This document shows, piece after piece, positions 1-9,347 of a DNA stretch of 64,000 bases. Numbering within the stretch: the stretch's first letter is position 1; each line of letters opens with the position of its first letter. The notes under the pieces were generated by a model. That model worked only from the letters and a program-made list of their open reading frames with translations, had not been told where the DNA came from and did no database searches. Source of the stretch: Candidatus Obscuribacterales bacterium (lineage in GTDB: Bacteria > Cyanobacteriota > Vampirovibrionia > Obscuribacterales > Obscuribacteraceae); the NCBI GenBank assembly GCA_020054205.1, contig JAGVLS010000024.1, positions 1-64,000 on the forward strand, in the 5' to 3' direction. A program made the position numbers and the translations under genes.

Positions 1-1
1 A

Positions 2-2008
2 GTTGATTTACCTGGACGTCCTGTCACTATTCAAATATGGAAAACTCAAGTTGGTAGAGTTCCTCTTTATTTGCTTGATACAAACATGCAACAAAATCGC
101 AAAGAGGATGAAGACATCACGGACGCTCTTTATCATGCCGATCAAGATATCCGTATTCGCCAAGAAATTGTACTTGGCATTGGTGGAATGCGCGCTTTAA
201 AAGCACTCGGTATACAACCTAGCGTTTGTCATATGAATGAAGGACATTCTGCATTTATGGCGTTGGAAAGAATTAGACAAATTATGCAAGAGAATAATTT
301 GTCTTTCTTTGAAGCTAAAGAAGTAGCTGCCGCTGGACACATTTTCACAACACATACAGCGGTTCCGGCTGGCATTGATAAATTTTCACCCGATTTGGTA
401 GAGCGTTATTTTAGTGAATATTGGCGCAGTTTAGGTTTATCAAAAGAAGAATTTTTTGCACTCGGACGAGCCAATGCATCAGACAACAATGAGCCTTTTT
501 CAATGGCCAACCTAGCAATAAAATTATCAGCAAAAACCAATGCGGTAAGTTTATTACATGGACAAGTATCACGTAAATTGTTTCAATCGGTTTGGAAAGA
601 TATTCCTGAGACAGAAGTTCCTATTACTCATATTACAAATGGCATACACACCAAGTCGTGGATCTCAGACGAGATGGCCGACTTGTATGATCGTTATTTA
701 GGTACAAAATGGTTTGAAGATTTAGGCGACCAAAATGTCTGGAAAAAAGTAGAAGAAATTCCCGATGAAGAACTCTGGCGCATACAAGCAAGACGCAGAG
801 AGCGCCTAGTCAAATTCTGTCGAAATCGTGTTAAACAGCAGCTTGAACAAAAAGGTGCTTTGTCCTCTGAAATCAAAGAAGCAGCTGCAATTTTAGATCC
901 CGAAGCTCTGACAATTGGTTTTGCTAGACGCGTGGCTACTTATAAAAGAGCAACTCTTTTGTTGAAAAACGCACAAAGATTAGCAGAAGTGTTAGGCAAC
1001 AAAGATCGTCCAATACAAATAATAATTGCTGGCAAAGCTCACCCTGAAGATACACCAGCTAAAGAATTGATCAAACAGCTTATTCATTTTTCTCGCCAAG
1101 AAGGTATGAAAAGCAAATTTGTTTTCATAGAAGATTACGATATGAATGTTGGACGTTGGCTGGTGGAAGGGGTGGATGTTTGGCTTAATACTCCACGTAG
1201 ATTTTTGGAAGCTTGTGGCACAAGCGGCATGAAAGTTGTTTTCAATGGTGGTATCAATTGCAGCATTTTGGATGGATGGTGGGACGAAGCCTACGACGGA
1301 CAATGCGGTTGGGCAATTGGACGAGGAGAAGTTTACACAGATACTACCTACCAGGACGAAGTGGAATCAAATACCCTCTATGATTTATTGGAAAAAGAAA
1401 TTGCTCCTCTTTTTTATGAACGCGACAAAGATGGTATACCACGCGGCTGGATTGCTAGACTTAAAACAGCAATGCTTAAATTATGCCCTACATTCAATGT
1501 AAATCGGATGGTACGAGAATATGCTTTGAAAACATATTTTCCTGCCAGCTCACGTTATTATGAATTTCTTGAATCTGATGCTGTAAAAGCAAAACAATTG
1601 TCGGTATGGCGCAAACAATTAACTCTAGACTGGAAAACTTTATCAATAGAATCTGTCGAAGTTGATATGCCTAAATTTGTTAGAGTTGGTGATGACTTAA
1701 AAGTAAAAGCCATGATCAATCTTGGGCAATTAAAAGCTGAAGACATATCTGTGCAAATTTATCACGGAGCAATTGATGCCTACGGCAATATAATCAATGG
1801 TGAGGCAATTATGATGAATTGCGAAAATAATAACGAGAAAAAATCTTGTTTATTCAGTGGTAAGATTCGTTATGTAAGCAGTGGCAGACACGGACTTACT
1901 GTAAGAGTATTGCCTTATCATAATGATTTAAATTCTGCTTTTGAAACTGGCCTAATTTACTGGGCATCCGAGAATTTAATTCGCTCTCTTGTGTTAGCAA
2001 ATACATAA
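2..2008 (+). CDS. glgP: alpha-glucan (glycogen/maltodextrin) phosphorylase, 5' truncated by window edge
   Basis: This enzyme releases glucose-1-phosphate from alpha-1,4-glucans using pyridoxal phosphate. The frame is open from base 2, so the N-terminus lies outside the window; 668 codons are visible. In order I see HMNEGHSAF (about residue 76), HTAVPAGID (about 117), ITNGIH (about 210), the RRVATYKRA segment (about 308) and the PLP-lysine region GTSGMK, with the lysine at about 411, followed by SILDGWWDEAYDG. These motifs and the overall order match the short bacterial/archaeal alpha-glucan phosphorylase family (GlgP type 2) rather than the animal-type enzyme. The family is usually 700-850 residues, so roughly 100-200 residues are missing only because of the window edge. 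The C-terminal ~120 residues look like the beta-sandwich extension seen in this subfamily. The cell therefore stores or scavenges glucan. Recognition is firm. Confidence 0.95.
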   Translation, partial: VDLPGRPVTIQIWKTQVGRVPLYLLDTNMQQNRKEDEDITDALYHADQDIRIRQEIVLGIGGMRALKALGIQPSVCHMNEGHSAFMALERIRQIMQENNLSFFEAKEVAAAGHIFTTHTAVPAGIDKFSPDLVERYFSEYWRSLGLSKEEFFALGRANASDNNEPFSMANLAIKLSAKTNAVSLLHGQVSRKLFQSVWKDIPETEVPITHITNGIHTKSWISDEMADLYDRYLGTKWFEDLGDQNVWKKVEEIPDEELWRIQARRRERLVKFCRNRVKQQLEQKGALSSEIKEAAAILDPEALTIGFARRVATYKRATLLLKNAQRLAEVLGNKDRPIQIIIAGKAHPEDTPAKELIKQLIHFSRQEGMKSKFVFIEDYDMNVGRWLVEGVDVWLNTPRRFLEACGTSGMKVVFNGGINCSILDGWWDEAYDGQCGWAIGRGEVYTDTTYQDEVESNTLYDLLEKEIAPLFYERDKDGIPRGWIARLKTAMLKLCPTFNVNRMVREYALKTYFPASSRYYEFLESDAVKAKQLSVWRKQLTLDWKTLSIESVEVDMPKFVRVGDDLKVKAMINLGQLKAEDISVQIYHGAIDAYGNIINGEAIMMNCENNNEKKSCLFSGKIRYVSSGRHGLTVRVLPYHNDLNSAFETGLIYWASENLIRSLVLANT

Positions 2009-2071
2009 CAAGAAACTCATATTTGATTTACCACATGAAAACTGTTAAGTTAATTAATACATAAGGTAAAT

Positions 2072-2146
2072 ATGACCTCTTCATTTGTATTAGAGAATAA
2101 TCTTTGTAGATCAAAGCTTTGGCATAGGTTACATTATTTGCAATGA
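2072..2146 (+). CDS. possible 24-codon upstream reading frame coupled to the TonB-like gene
   Basis: An ATG at 2072 is preceded by AAGG with a 5-base gap and opens a 24-codon frame. Its TGA stop overlaps the ATG of the next gene as ATGA at 2143. The downstream gene has no Shine-Dalgarno sequence of its own, so the small frame may couple translation. The peptide (begins MTSSFVLENN, with several Arg, Lys and His) is not recognised. It may be a chance frame; the correct overlap and visible ribosome site are the only support. Confidence 0.25.
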   Translation: MTSSFVLENNLCRSKLWHRLHYLQ

Positions 2147-3279
2147 AAACAGTTCAGCCCGCCAAAGAAATACCTCCACATCCTGGTCCCTCGTCTTCTC
2201 AGACAGAGACTATTTTTGCTGTCGATTATAAAAAAGCAAAAAAAGCAGCTTTTTTATCTATATTGCCTGGACTTGGACAGATTTATGCAGGACAAAAATT
2301 AAAAGGAATATTGTTTCTTGTCATTACTGCAACAAATTTATTACTACTAATCTCAATTCCGTTTAGTAAACAAATTCTAAAAACTTTAGGCGATTTAGCA
2401 CAAAGTTTTCACATTAGTCTAAATGAAAAACTTATTCAATGGTTGTTTGGCACTGGCATAACTTGGTCCAGCCCAGCCGCTATTTTCTATATTATCCTTC
2501 TCAGTTCATTTATTCTTTATGCTGCAAGAGACGCATATGCTACAGCTGCCCGTCCATGGCGTAAGCTTATTGCGAAAGAATCGTTTCTTCTATCAGAGGT
2601 AATTAGCGGATCTTATTTATTCCACATTTCACTCGTAACAATATTTTTTATTTTAGTGCTCTTTTTTATTGCACCGCCTCCACCTATTGAACAGGCAACC
2701 GATATAGAATTAGTTGCAGAAGAACCAGCACGCAAATCTGAACCAGCAAAAGCCGCACCAAAAGCGCAAGTAATACCGCCGCCTGTAAAGCCTCAACCAA
2801 TTCCACAAAAGGTTGTAAATCAACCAACTCCTGTAGCAATTGCTACTCCAACTGACACACCCACGCCAGATCCAGTAACAACACAACCGCAAGCAGCAAC
2901 TCCAAGTACAAATAGTGTTGGGACCGGTGCAGGCAATGGACAAGGAGAAGGCAGTGGCAATGGCAATGGCAACGGCGAAATAGATTTTGGTGCTTACCTA
3001 GCTGAAATGCAAAAACGCATAAAACGAGCTTGGTATCCACCAAAGGGCAATGAATCAAAACGAATTATGGTTTCATTTAGAATTAGTCGCAACGGTACTG
3101 TCTCCGATATAAACCTTGTGAAGTCATCAGGACTGACTATAGCTGACGACGCTGCAATTGCTGCAATTGAAACTGTATCCCCATTACCACAATTGCCAGC
3201 GGGCTCTCCCGATTCAATTCAAGTCAAATTTTCGTTTGACTACAATATTTTCAATGGTGGCAAAAATAGCATCTACTAA
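2143..3279 (+). CDS. multi-pass membrane protein with TonB C-terminal domain
   Basis: 378 residues. The N-terminal part has hydrophobic segments at about 34-75 (with the AAFLSILPGLGQIYAGQ motif typical of small TM2-like or DUF5683-like membrane domains), 112-130 and 157-177. A proline-rich linker (about 178-258) and a Gly/Asn-rich stretch (about 260-278) lead to a TonB C-terminal domain at about 283-371, with RIKRAWYPP and a VSFRISRNGTV strand. TonB-type proteins span the periplasm and transmit inner-membrane energy to outer-membrane receptors. Here the usual single N-terminal helix is replaced by a multi-helix module, and no exbB or exbD lies nearby. It could instead be a TonB-domain envelope structural protein. 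The gene has no clear Shine-Dalgarno and its ATG overlaps the stop of a short upstream frame. It converges with the next gene, 6 bp apart. Confidence 0.8.
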   Translation: MKTVQPAKEIPPHPGPSSSQTETIFAVDYKKAKKAAFLSILPGLGQIYAGQKLKGILFLVITATNLLLLISIPFSKQILKTLGDLAQSFHISLNEKLIQWLFGTGITWSSPAAIFYIILLSSFILYAARDAYATAARPWRKLIAKESFLLSEVISGSYLFHISLVTIFFILVLFFIAPPPPIEQATDIELVAEEPARKSEPAKAAPKAQVIPPPVKPQPIPQKVVNQPTPVAIATPTDTPTPDPVTTQPQAATPSTNSVGTGAGNGQGEGSGNGNGNGEIDFGAYLAEMQKRIKRAWYPPKGNESKRIMVSFRISRNGTVSDINLVKSSGLTIADDAAIAAIETVSPLPQLPAGSPDSIQVKFSFDYNIFNGGKNSIY

Positions 3280-3285
3280 TTAATG

Positions 3286-4995
3286 CTAATTGGCTTCCAT
3301 AGATTTGCTAGCAGTAGATTCAGTTGTTTTAGGAATCGCAGCTGCACTCGTTTTTGGTACTATCTTTAATTTACCAAGTTCTAAGTCAACTACTGATTCT
3401 AATTTATTATCACCAGCGGTACCGTTTATATATTTCACTTTTTGTTTGGATATTGGGTCAACGATAGACATCCAAGTGGTATATTCACCAGTTGCCAATT
3501 CTGGCATTTTTAAATCTACTTGCCAGCTAACTTTGCCACCAGGCAACCACTTATTTGTGGGAGTAGAAGGTGTGTGCAAAGACTGAACAATTGGCTTGCC
3601 AGAACTATCACGTAATTCAATTTGAATTTTATAGCTGACAGGCAAATCTTTATCCATTTGTCTTTCCGGACGCAATGGACTTGAATCTCCCATATTGGCA
3701 AATTCAAATGAAGCAGCAAGAGGTTGACCAACAGAAGACTCAGTTGGTAATTGAGCTTTTCCACTAATTAGTTTGTAGCCTAAGTGTCGAGACAAACGAT
3801 CCAAAGTGCTTACAGTTGCTTCTTCTTTGCTAGTGAGCATGTTTTCTGGTATTTCAATAAAGCTAATGCCATCGTCTAATGCATAACGAGCAATTTTTGT
3901 CATCGCTTCACCCGATACAGCTTCCGATAATTGCAAACCAGTTATCGTATCGTTGCGGAATTTTAATAACACCCGGTAATCATCAAAACCATGACGATCA
4001 TATTTTTCATTTTCACGGGTAACATAAACTCTTTGTCCGTATTTATATACAGCATAATCAACAATATGATCCAATAAATCTTCCCCGCCACGATTAGCAA
4101 TAGGTGGATTGATATTTAAGTTGAGGCGAGTGTGCTGAAATCTCTTAGCAAAAGCATCAACAACATATTGCCAATGTTCGACCAGCTGTTTTGGTGTCAT
4201 GCCATGATCTTTTTTCAGAACATCTACCATTTGTTTGGCATTAGAAATAGTAGTTGCTTCTTTACTTGTTGTTTGCCCTTTAGCAAAATTTGGCGTTACA
4301 CAAGTGCCATGCGCATCGCCACCACCAGTAATACCAATACTATGAATATAAGGATTTTTGTCATAACGAGAACCAAATTGTCTAATAAAGTTTGACCATT
4401 GGGCCATGTAATTATCATCCCAATAAATTGGCATTTTGTATTCTTTGTTGTTTGCACCAATATAAGTAATAGACTTCACACCAGTATCAAACACCCATTT
4501 TGGAGTATCTGTTATCGGCTCATTATTTTCAGAATTTTCAGAAACTCCAGATGTGGATATACGCAAAATCAAATACTTTTGGTTTTTTTCACAGGAAGAA
4601 AGCAAATTATCTACTGCTGACCAATCAAATTCACCTTCACCAGGCTCCACCATTTTCCAAGGAATTGTTGCCGATATGCCGTTTACTTTGGGATTTTCAA
4701 GCAGTCCCTTGACATATTCCAAATCAGTAAGTTTTGTATTTGGCACAATTGCAAAGAAGCCTTGCTCTTTGTTAGCAACAGCTTTTGTTTCAATAACTTT
4801 ATTAAGCTTAAATGATTTTTTCTTGATAATGCGATCTTGAGATTCATTAACATAATTTTTTTGCGGCAATGGGCTGAAATACTTCATATATTCAACTGGG
4901 GCCGGGCTAGCAAGAACATTGTCACTTGCAGCAATGGCAAAGCTTACCGCCAGCAAGGCTGAAACAACGGATGTACGACGAATCATTTGTGGCAT
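3286..4995 (-). CDS. secreted glycoside-hydrolase-like (TIM-barrel) protein
   Basis: 569 residues from the chosen start. A GGAGG four bases before the ATG at 4995 favours this start over an ATG 39 bases upstream, and it gives a normal signal peptide (MIRR, then a hydrophobic stretch to about residue 30). Residues about 80-390 look like a GH42/GH5-style barrel: ATIPWKMVEPGEGEFDW (the WxxxEPxxGxFDW signature of beta-galactosidase-like enzymes), LRISTSG, TPKWVFD and an IHSIGITGGGD segment where a catalytic NE pair would normally occur. The C-terminal ~140 residues resemble the beta-sandwich that follows such barrels in DUF4832 proteins. The substrate cannot be told, and absence of the usual NE acid/base pair leaves activity uncertain. 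Confidence 0.7.
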   Translation of the reverse strand: MPQMIRRTSVVSALLAVSFAIAASDNVLASPAPVEYMKYFSPLPQKNYVNESQDRIIKKKSFKLNKVIETKAVANKEQGFFAIVPNTKLTDLEYVKGLLENPKVNGISATIPWKMVEPGEGEFDWSAVDNLLSSCEKNQKYLILRISTSGVSENSENNEPITDTPKWVFDTGVKSITYIGANNKEYKMPIYWDDNYMAQWSNFIRQFGSRYDKNPYIHSIGITGGGDAHGTCVTPNFAKGQTTSKEATTISNAKQMVDVLKKDHGMTPKQLVEHWQYVVDAFAKRFQHTRLNLNINPPIANRGGEDLLDHIVDYAVYKYGQRVYVTRENEKYDRHGFDDYRVLLKFRNDTITGLQLSEAVSGEAMTKIARYALDDGISFIEIPENMLTSKEEATVSTLDRLSRHLGYKLISGKAQLPTESSVGQPLAASFEFANMGDSSPLRPERQMDKDLPVSYKIQIELRDSSGKPIVQSLHTPSTPTNKWLPGGKVSWQVDLKMPELATGEYTTWMSIVDPISKQKVKYINGTAGDNKLESVVDLELGKLKIVPKTSAAAIPKTTESTASKSMEAN

Positions 4996-5131
4996 TTTTC
5001 CTCCAAACTGCTTGCTGACAAATTCAATTTTCATGTATTGGTGTCATGTTATAGCAAGTAAACGGGCTTAAAACCAGAGTTGAGGCAAATTAAATGATTA
5101 GATCATCAACCTGACAACTCGAATGAGATAA

Positions 5132-5164
5132 ATTAGGCAGTAGTGCTAAAACATTTTGCCTAAT
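5132..5164. promoter_or_regulatory. 8-bp inverted repeat upstream of the UPF0173 hydrolase
   Basis: ATTAGGCA (5132-5139) and TGCCTAAT (5157-5164) form a perfect inverted repeat with a 17-base spacer in the divergent gap between the glycoside-hydrolase-like gene and the MBL-fold gene. It could be an operator or a leader hairpin. No T-tract follows, so it is not an obvious terminator. Repeats this short can arise by chance in AT-rich DNA. Confidence 0.3.
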
Positions 5165-5192
5165 CCCACACACTCTAATCAGGAATTTTTCT

Positions 5193-5936
5193 TTGAGTCT
5201 CACATATTTAGGACACAGCGCATTTAAATTTGAACTGTCCGGACTACGCATTTATTGTGATCCGTATATTCAAGAGCCAATGGATCCAAAACGTTTACCC
5301 GTCGGTAATATTGTATTGTTAACACATGGACATTTTGATCATGGCGTTCTAATGTCGCGCTTTTTTTATGAGAATTGGAAATGCCAATTTGTTGGACCAA
5401 GAAAGCTCATTGCTTGGATGACAAAAAAATATAAAAAAATAATTCCAGCTGATGCTCTTATTCCGTTAAATCATGGTGAGTCAATAAAATTAGGTAAAAT
5501 CAAAATAACTGCTATACCAGCTCATCATCCAACCAATAGATTGGGCAAAACTATTTTAAGTCTATACGCGCGCACTTCTGCTCCTGGTAATCCAGTAAAT
5601 GGATATTATTTTGAAGGATATTATCAATCTGGCGATACTGTATACACACAAGAAATAACCAAGGCTTTAAAAGGCATGGACATTCATACAGCCTGTCTGC
5701 CTATCGGTGGTAAATACAAAATTGCTAACCCACAAGACGCATTAAAAATTGCCGAAGAAATAAAAGCAAAAAGACTTGTTCCTATGCATTGGCAGCCATT
5801 GGTAGAACAAGTACCGTTTCGTTATGCACCATCGCACTTAGTCAAATTAGCTAAATCAACGGGGAGCAAAGTAGAAGTTTGTCCTTTAGCTATCGGTGAA
5901 GTTTTAAACGATATGGAAGTTGTTTCTAACCGATAA
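5193..5936 (+). CDS. metal-dependent hydrolase, UPF0173 (YtkL-like) family
   Basis: 247 residues, metallo-beta-lactamase fold. The start is a TTG with AGGA eight bases upstream; the protein begins MSLTYLGHSAF, typical of the family. Metal-binding motif HGHFDHG lies at about 45-51, AHHPTN at about 110 supplies a further histidine, and MHWQP near residue 196 matches the C-terminal histidine region. UPF0173 proteins are cytoplasmic hydrolases of unsettled substrate. Compared with short relatives this copy has a small insertion around residues 118-145 (RTSAPGNPVNGYYFEG), also seen in some members. It is a single gene, with an inverted repeat in its upstream region. Confidence 0.85.
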   Translation: MSLTYLGHSAFKFELSGLRIYCDPYIQEPMDPKRLPVGNIVLLTHGHFDHGVLMSRFFYENWKCQFVGPRKLIAWMTKKYKKIIPADALIPLNHGESIKLGKIKITAIPAHHPTNRLGKTILSLYARTSAPGNPVNGYYFEGYYQSGDTVYTQEITKALKGMDIHTACLPIGGKYKIANPQDALKIAEEIKAKRLVPMHWQPLVEQVPFRYAPSHLVKLAKSTGSKVEVCPLAIGEVLNDMEVVSNR

Positions 5937-6007
5937 AGCCTTTGCTTTTAAAGTGATCAGTTAATATACTGCCTACATTGTTTCCAAGATATTTTCATCA
6001 CTATTTA

Positions 6008-6028
6008 ATTTTTGCTGGTTGCAAAAAT
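6008..6028. other. short hairpin in the gap before dnaK
   Basis: ATTTTTGC (6008-6015), loop TGGTT, GCAAAAAT (6021-6028) is a perfect 8-bp stem. It is AT-rich and not followed by a clean T-run in either direction, so a terminator role for the upstream hydrolase gene is only possible, not shown. Confidence 0.3.
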
Positions 6029-6133
6029 AAAGCTTTTGTTTATGTTTGGAGCAATGCCTGCATCGCCTTGTAATTATAGAAATATACATATATTCATTTC
6101 ACAATAAGTTTAATGTTTGGCAATAAGTTAGCC

Positions 6134-6159
6134 GCGGTATAGCGGTATAAGCGTATAAT
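6134..6159 (+). promoter_or_regulatory. triple GCGGTATA-type repeat with TATAAT, putative dnaK promoter/operator
   Basis: Two exact tandem copies of GCGGTATA (6134-6149) are followed by a shortened copy GCGTATA (6151-6157) that runs into TATAAT (6154-6159). The TATAAT is a plausible -10 box about 45 bases before the dnaK ATG. A TTGGCA at 6117-6122 is badly spaced to be its -35. No CIRCE-type inverted repeat is visible, so HrcA control is not supported. Confidence 0.35.
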
Positions 6160-6204
6160 CCAATTCTCAGGCTAAAAGCCACGTTAAAGAGGGGAGTTTC
6201 AAAG

Positions 6205-8112
6205 ATGGGTAAGGCAGTAGGTATTGATCTAGGCACCACGAACTCTGTAGTAGCAGTTATGGAAGGCGGCAAGCCGACTGTCATTTCAAATGCTGAAGGT
6301 GGACGCACAACACCTTCTGTTGTTGCTTTTACTAAGTCTGGTGAAAGACTGGTTGGTCAACTAGCTAGACGTCAGGCCGTTCTTAATCCAGAAAATACAG
6401 TTTATTCCATAAAACGTTTTATCGGTCGTCGCTATAGCGAAGTTGAATCTGAGCGACGCATCGTTTCATATAAGGTAAAAGAAGGTCCTGATGGTGGCTG
6501 TAAAGTTGCTATTCAAGGCAAAGACTATACCCCAGAAGAAATTTCAGCCATGATTCTGCGCAAATTAAAAGATGATGCAGAAAAATATTTAAGTGAAAAA
6601 GTAACAAGTGCTGTTATTACAGTCCCTGCTTATTTCAATGATTCACAAAGACAATCCACAAAAAATGCTGGCACAATTGCTGGTCTAGAAGTTTTGAGAA
6701 TTATAAATGAGCCTACGGCTGCTGCACTTGCTTATGGCTTAGATAATAAAGCTAACGAAACCATTTTAGTGTTTGACTTAGGCGGTGGTACATTCGACGT
6801 TTCCATTTTAGAAGTTGGCGACGGTGTATTTGAAGTTAAGTCTACTTCCGGCGACACACATTTAGGTGGAGACGATTTCGACCATTGTGTAGTTGATTGG
6901 TTAGCTGATGAGTTTTTGAAACTAGAAGGCATTGATTTACGCAAAGATAGACAAGCTTTGCAGCGGCTTACAGAAGCTGCTGAAAAAGCAAAAATTGAAT
7001 TGTCTTCTGTAACTGAGACAAATGTTTCTCTACCATTTATTACAGCTGATGCTACTGGTCCTAAGCATTTAGAAATGAAATTGACCAGAGCTCGTTTTAA
7101 CGAATTAACTAGAGAATTAGTTGAACGTTGTCGTGGACCCATGGAACAATCATTAAGAGATGCCAAACTTACTTACAACGAGCTTGATGAAGTTGTATTA
7201 GTAGGTGGTTCCACTAGAATGCCAGCCGTACAAGAATTGGTTAAGAGTTTAACTGGCGGCAAAGAGCCTAACCAAAGCGTTAATCCAGATGAAGTAGTAG
7301 CTGTTGGTGCTGCTATTCAAGCTGGTGTACTTGGTGGTGAGGTTAAAGGAATTGTTCTTTTAGACGTAACACCTCTTTCTCTTGGTATTGAAACCATGGG
7401 TGGTGTGTTTACAAAACTAGTAGATAGAAACACAACAATTCCAACTCGCAAATCAGAAGTATTTTCTACTGCTGACGATAATCAAACAGCCGTTGATATT
7501 TATGTCTTCCAAGGCGAAAGACCAATGGCTCGCGATAATAAGCTATTGGGTAATTTCAGACTGGATGGTATTCCACCAGCTCCAAGAGGAGTACCAAAAG
7601 TAGAAGTTACATTTGATATTGACGCCAATGGTATTCTTAATGTTACTGCCCGTGATCAAACGACTGGCAAAGAGCAAAAGATTACAATTACCGCTTCAAC
7701 CAATCTCAATAAAGACGATATCGAACGCATGGTCAAAGAAGCTGAATCCCATGCTGCCGATGACCGTCGCCGTAAAGAAGATGCTGATGTACGCAACGAA
7801 GCAGACAGCCTTTGTTATGCTGTTGAACGTCAGGTGAGAGAATTGGGTGATACAGTATCTCCTGCTAGCAAAGCACGTGCTGATATGTTGGTAGCTGATG
7901 TAAGACAAAAGCTTAAAGATGACGCTGATGCTGAATCAATCAAAAATCTGATGAATGACTTGAGAGGAATGCTCGTACTTCTCCAACAAGACTCTCCTAC
8001 TAAAGAGCCTGTTGGCGCGGGTGCAACATCAAATCCTTCAGACTCTGGTTATAGTGCCAGTGGTTCTACAGATGATGTTGTAGATGCTGAATTTAGAGCT
8101 TCTGACGAGTAG
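6205..8112 (+). CDS. dnaK: chaperone DnaK (Hsp70)
   Basis: 635 residues, full length. This is the ATP-dependent cytoplasmic chaperone that binds exposed hydrophobic peptide segments with DnaJ and GrpE. The start has GAGGGGAG upstream. Visible signatures are GIDLGTTNS at the N-terminus, [13 protein letters not shown] at about 191, LVGGSTRMP near 333, and a substrate-binding region with [14 protein letters not shown]. The C-terminus ends [13 protein letters not shown]; the DVVDAEF tail is the normal DnaK ending and a short extension follows. There is no grpE or dnaJ next to it, so it is either a stand-alone locus or one of several dnaK paralogues. Recognition is certain; which paralogue it is remains open. 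Confidence 0.97.
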   Translation: MGKAVGIDLGTTNSVVAVMEGGKPTVISNAEGGRTTPSVVAFTKSGERLVGQLARRQAVLNPENTVYSIKRFIGRRYSEVESERRIVSYKVKEGPDGGCKVAIQGKDYTPEEISAMILRKLKDDAEKYLSEKVTSAVITVPAYFNDSQRQSTKNAGTIAGLEVLRIINEPTAAALAYGLDNKANETILVFDLGGGTFDVSILEVGDGVFEVKSTSGDTHLGGDDFDHCVVDWLADEFLKLEGIDLRKDRQALQRLTEAAEKAKIELSSVTETNVSLPFITADATGPKHLEMKLTRARFNELTRELVERCRGPMEQSLRDAKLTYNELDEVVLVGGSTRMPAVQELVKSLTGGKEPNQSVNPDEVVAVGAAIQAGVLGGEVKGIVLLDVTPLSLGIETMGGVFTKLVDRNTTIPTRKSEVFSTADDNQTAVDIYVFQGERPMARDNKLLGNFRLDGIPPAPRGVPKVEVTFDIDANGILNVTARDQTTGKEQKITITASTNLNKDDIERMVKEAESHAADDRRRKEDADVRNEADSLCYAVERQVRELGDTVSPASKARADMLVADVRQKLKDDADAESIKNLMNDLRGMLVLLQQDSPTKEPVGAGATSNPSDSGYSASGSTDDVVDAEFRASDE

Positions 8113-8259
8113 ATTTAAATCTATTTGTTACATATAAACCTTAAAACTATCATTATCCCTATGGTGCGGATAAGTTAAGTTCGTTTATACTAGAGATTAC
8201 AAGTATTAAAACAATGAGTAGGGAACTTATTGCATATTTGATAGTCTCCCATATTTGAT

Positions 8260-9219
8260 ATGGCTTCAGAGAGAGTAGAAGTACAAATGTACCGTTTGGA
8301 AAAAAAAGACATATTATCTTTTTTAGCAGTCATTGCCATACTAGCTTCTTTTTGGCTTAATGCTGACGTTTTAGCAAGCAACACAAATCCTTCCCTTAAT
8401 TTAAACAAAAGTGTCGCACTTTTAGAAAACCGTTATTTTTCTAGAACTTATACAAACGACCCAATCACAAAACGTATAGAACGTCTTGAATTGCTGGTAT
8501 TTGCTCAAACACAAGCAGGGGATGATATTACTCGCTTTAATAGATTAAAAGATGCAGTAGCAAAACGCTCACAAAGTCCATTGCCAGCAGAGGCGAACAA
8601 ACAAGATTCTACAAATAATAATAAAACCGATTCTGTTTATAATTATCCAGTCCTCAATACACTTGAATGGAAAGCCTTCAAAAAGACTTTTGCAGGCGAA
8701 TCATTAGATAAGCGTTTAGAGAGACTAGAGTCGAAATTATTTGGTCAACCAAGTCAAACCATGGCTTATATCGATAGAGTTGACCGTATCAAACGTACTT
8801 TAGGAATTGGAGTGGATTTAGGACCACAGTCTCCATTTTCAGCCAAATTACCAAAACAATTAGGTCCAATGCCAAAAGCAAAACCACGCTCATCATTTTC
8901 TGATGATATGAATTTATATAATCCTTTTATTGGTTCTGCCCCTAATAATAATGAATTTGATTATTTTGGTATGCCTCAAGGAATGAATAGTGAATTTGCA
9001 CGCATGTTTTCTGATATGAATAAACAAATGCAACTTTTAAGAAAGCTTGGTCCCGGTAGCTGGCGTTACAACAATCAAACTCAGACCTGGGAAAAACTTG
9101 ATGGAAATGATAATGGACAACGTGGACAGCCTGGAGAGAACCCCAATCAATTTTTTAAGAAATTCAAAGCTCCCGAAATGCAAGAATTACCTCCTTACGC
9201 CGATCCCAACAGCATATAG
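8260..9219 (+). CDS. secreted protein with paired RLE-x-FG repeats
   Basis: 319 residues, not assignable to a named enzyme. After a hydrophobic signal or anchor segment (about 18-38) come two copies of a motif. It has an aromatic residue, then a short TY.NDP or AGESLD segment, KRIERLELLVFAQ or KRLERLESKLFGQ, and a downstream RxxRLK or RVDRIKRTLG (about 57-103 and 138-185). The rest is low-complexity, rich in Pro, Asn, Gly and Met, with a PGSWRYNNQTQTWEKL segment near 272. Related RLE/FG repeats occur in exported proteins of Cyanobacteria-lineage genomes, by memory. The start is uncertain: ATG at 8260, or the ATG nine codons later, which puts a short basic n-region directly before the signal segment. 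A cell-envelope role is inferred. Confidence 0.7.
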   Translation: MASERVEVQMYRLEKKDILSFLAVIAILASFWLNADVLASNTNPSLNLNKSVALLENRYFSRTYTNDPITKRIERLELLVFAQTQAGDDITRFNRLKDAVAKRSQSPLPAEANKQDSTNNNKTDSVYNYPVLNTLEWKAFKKTFAGESLDKRLERLESKLFGQPSQTMAYIDRVDRIKRTLGIGVDLGPQSPFSAKLPKQLGPMPKAKPRSSFSDDMNLYNPFIGSAPNNNEFDYFGMPQGMNSEFARMFSDMNKQMQLLRKLGPGSWRYNNQTQTWEKLDGNDNGQRGQPGENPNQFFKKFKAPEMQELPPYADPNSI

Positions 9220-9347
9220 ATAAAACTATTACAAAATTAACAGCTTCACCTGATTTAGTTCATGGAAACACAATAAAATAATTTGGAGCCTTAGTATTTG
9301 GTGATGAATTATCTTTAAGGAATTGTGTTTTTCTTAAAAGCAGGGAA

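Noticed and set aside
3-200. 65-codon open frame at the left edge
   Set aside because: Overlaps the glucan phosphorylase in another frame and shows no family or ribosome site; phosphorylase frame is continuous from base 2.
8153-8174. TTATCC...GGATAA stem after dnaK as a terminator
   Set aside because: Only six paired bases and no T-tract.
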